Below are positions 5,765 through 5,824 of a stretch of 5,824 nucleotides of DNA, piece by piece. Origin of the DNA: Mageeibacillus sp. UBA5438 (GTDB lineage: Bacteria; Bacillota; Clostridia; Saccharofermentanales; DTU023); contig DIRK01000054.1 of NCBI GenBank assembly GCA_002427535.1, positions 1-5,824 on the forward strand, in the 5' to 3' direction. The translations under genes and the position numbers were made by a program. Position 1 is the first letter of the stretch. Each line of letters opens with the position of its first letter. The notes under the pieces were generated by a model. That model had not been told where the DNA came from and searched no databases. It saw only the letters and a list, made by a program, of their open reading frames with translations.

Positions 5765-5824
5765 CTACTTCCTCCCTTCAAGGCGGTTTGCAAGGCGAGG
5801 TAACGCGGGGGCAAAGGCGATACA
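5765..5824 (-). CDS. C-terminal end of an upstream gene, probably the partner ABC permease (NupP/YufP type)
   Basis: One frame on the - strand is open from the window edge to a TAG at 5767-5765 and gives 19 residues ending in RLANRLEGRK. The tail is too short to identify by homology. Three points support it being real: the stop lies just 2 bp before the nupQ ATG, the nupQ SD is embedded in its final codons (GGG AGG A), and nucleoside importers of this type normally encode their first permease immediately before the second. A small hydrophobic stretch followed by a basic tail fits the end of a permease. Confidence 0.55.
   Translation of the reverse strand, partial: CIAFAPALPRLANRLEGRK
5770..5776 (-). 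promoter_or_regulatory. Ribosome binding site of nupQ
   Basis: GGGAGGA on the - strand, 7 bases before the ATG at 5762, lying in the final codons of the preceding partial gene. It supports this start for the permease. Confidence 0.75.

Overview
This 5.8 kb window is densely coding, with moderate GC (a little over half by eye), strong AG-rich Shine-Dalgarno sites and gene gaps of a few bases. The gene types and protein flavours (a Clostridia-like HutI, a MalY/PatB aminotransferase, a BmpA/Nup-type nucleoside ABC permease, PsuK and PsuG) point to a member of the Bacillota, probably an anaerobic Clostridia-like organism. That assignment is an inference from protein style, not from a marker gene.

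Layout. The left third (1-2140) runs on the + strand. It holds the 3' part of a PLP-dependent MalY/PatB-family C-S lyase/aminotransferase (its start lies outside the window), followed 3 bp later by a complete imidazolonepropionase (hutI). The right two thirds (2137-5824) run on the - strand as one tightly packed operon. Read in its own direction it contains the last codons of an upstream gene (probably the partner permease), nupQ-like permease, psuK, psuG and udp. The two gene blocks meet tail to tail and overlap by 4 bp: a single CTAG supplies the stop codon on both strands. It lies near the middle of an 8-bp inverted repeat with A- and T-tracts that could act as a compact bidirectional terminator.

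How the genes work together. The - strand operon reads as a uracil-nucleoside salvage module. An ABC importer of the nucleoside class would bring in pseudouridine and/or uridine. PsuK phosphorylates pseudouridine to pseudouridine 5'-phosphate, PsuG breaks its C-C glycosidic bond to give uracil and ribose 5-phosphate, and uridine phosphorylase converts uridine to uracil and ribose 1-phosphate. Both branches converge on uracil plus a ribose phosphate. The + strand pair belongs to amino-acid breakdown: HutI opens the imidazolone ring in histidine degradation, while the PatB-like enzyme would act on sulfur amino acids or as an aminotransferase. Neither block's promoter is in the window. I see no RNA genes, mobile elements, CRISPR arrays or long non-coding stretches. 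No wholly new system is evident; the most interesting points are the predicted pseudouridine/uridine ABC import cassette and the shared-stop junction.
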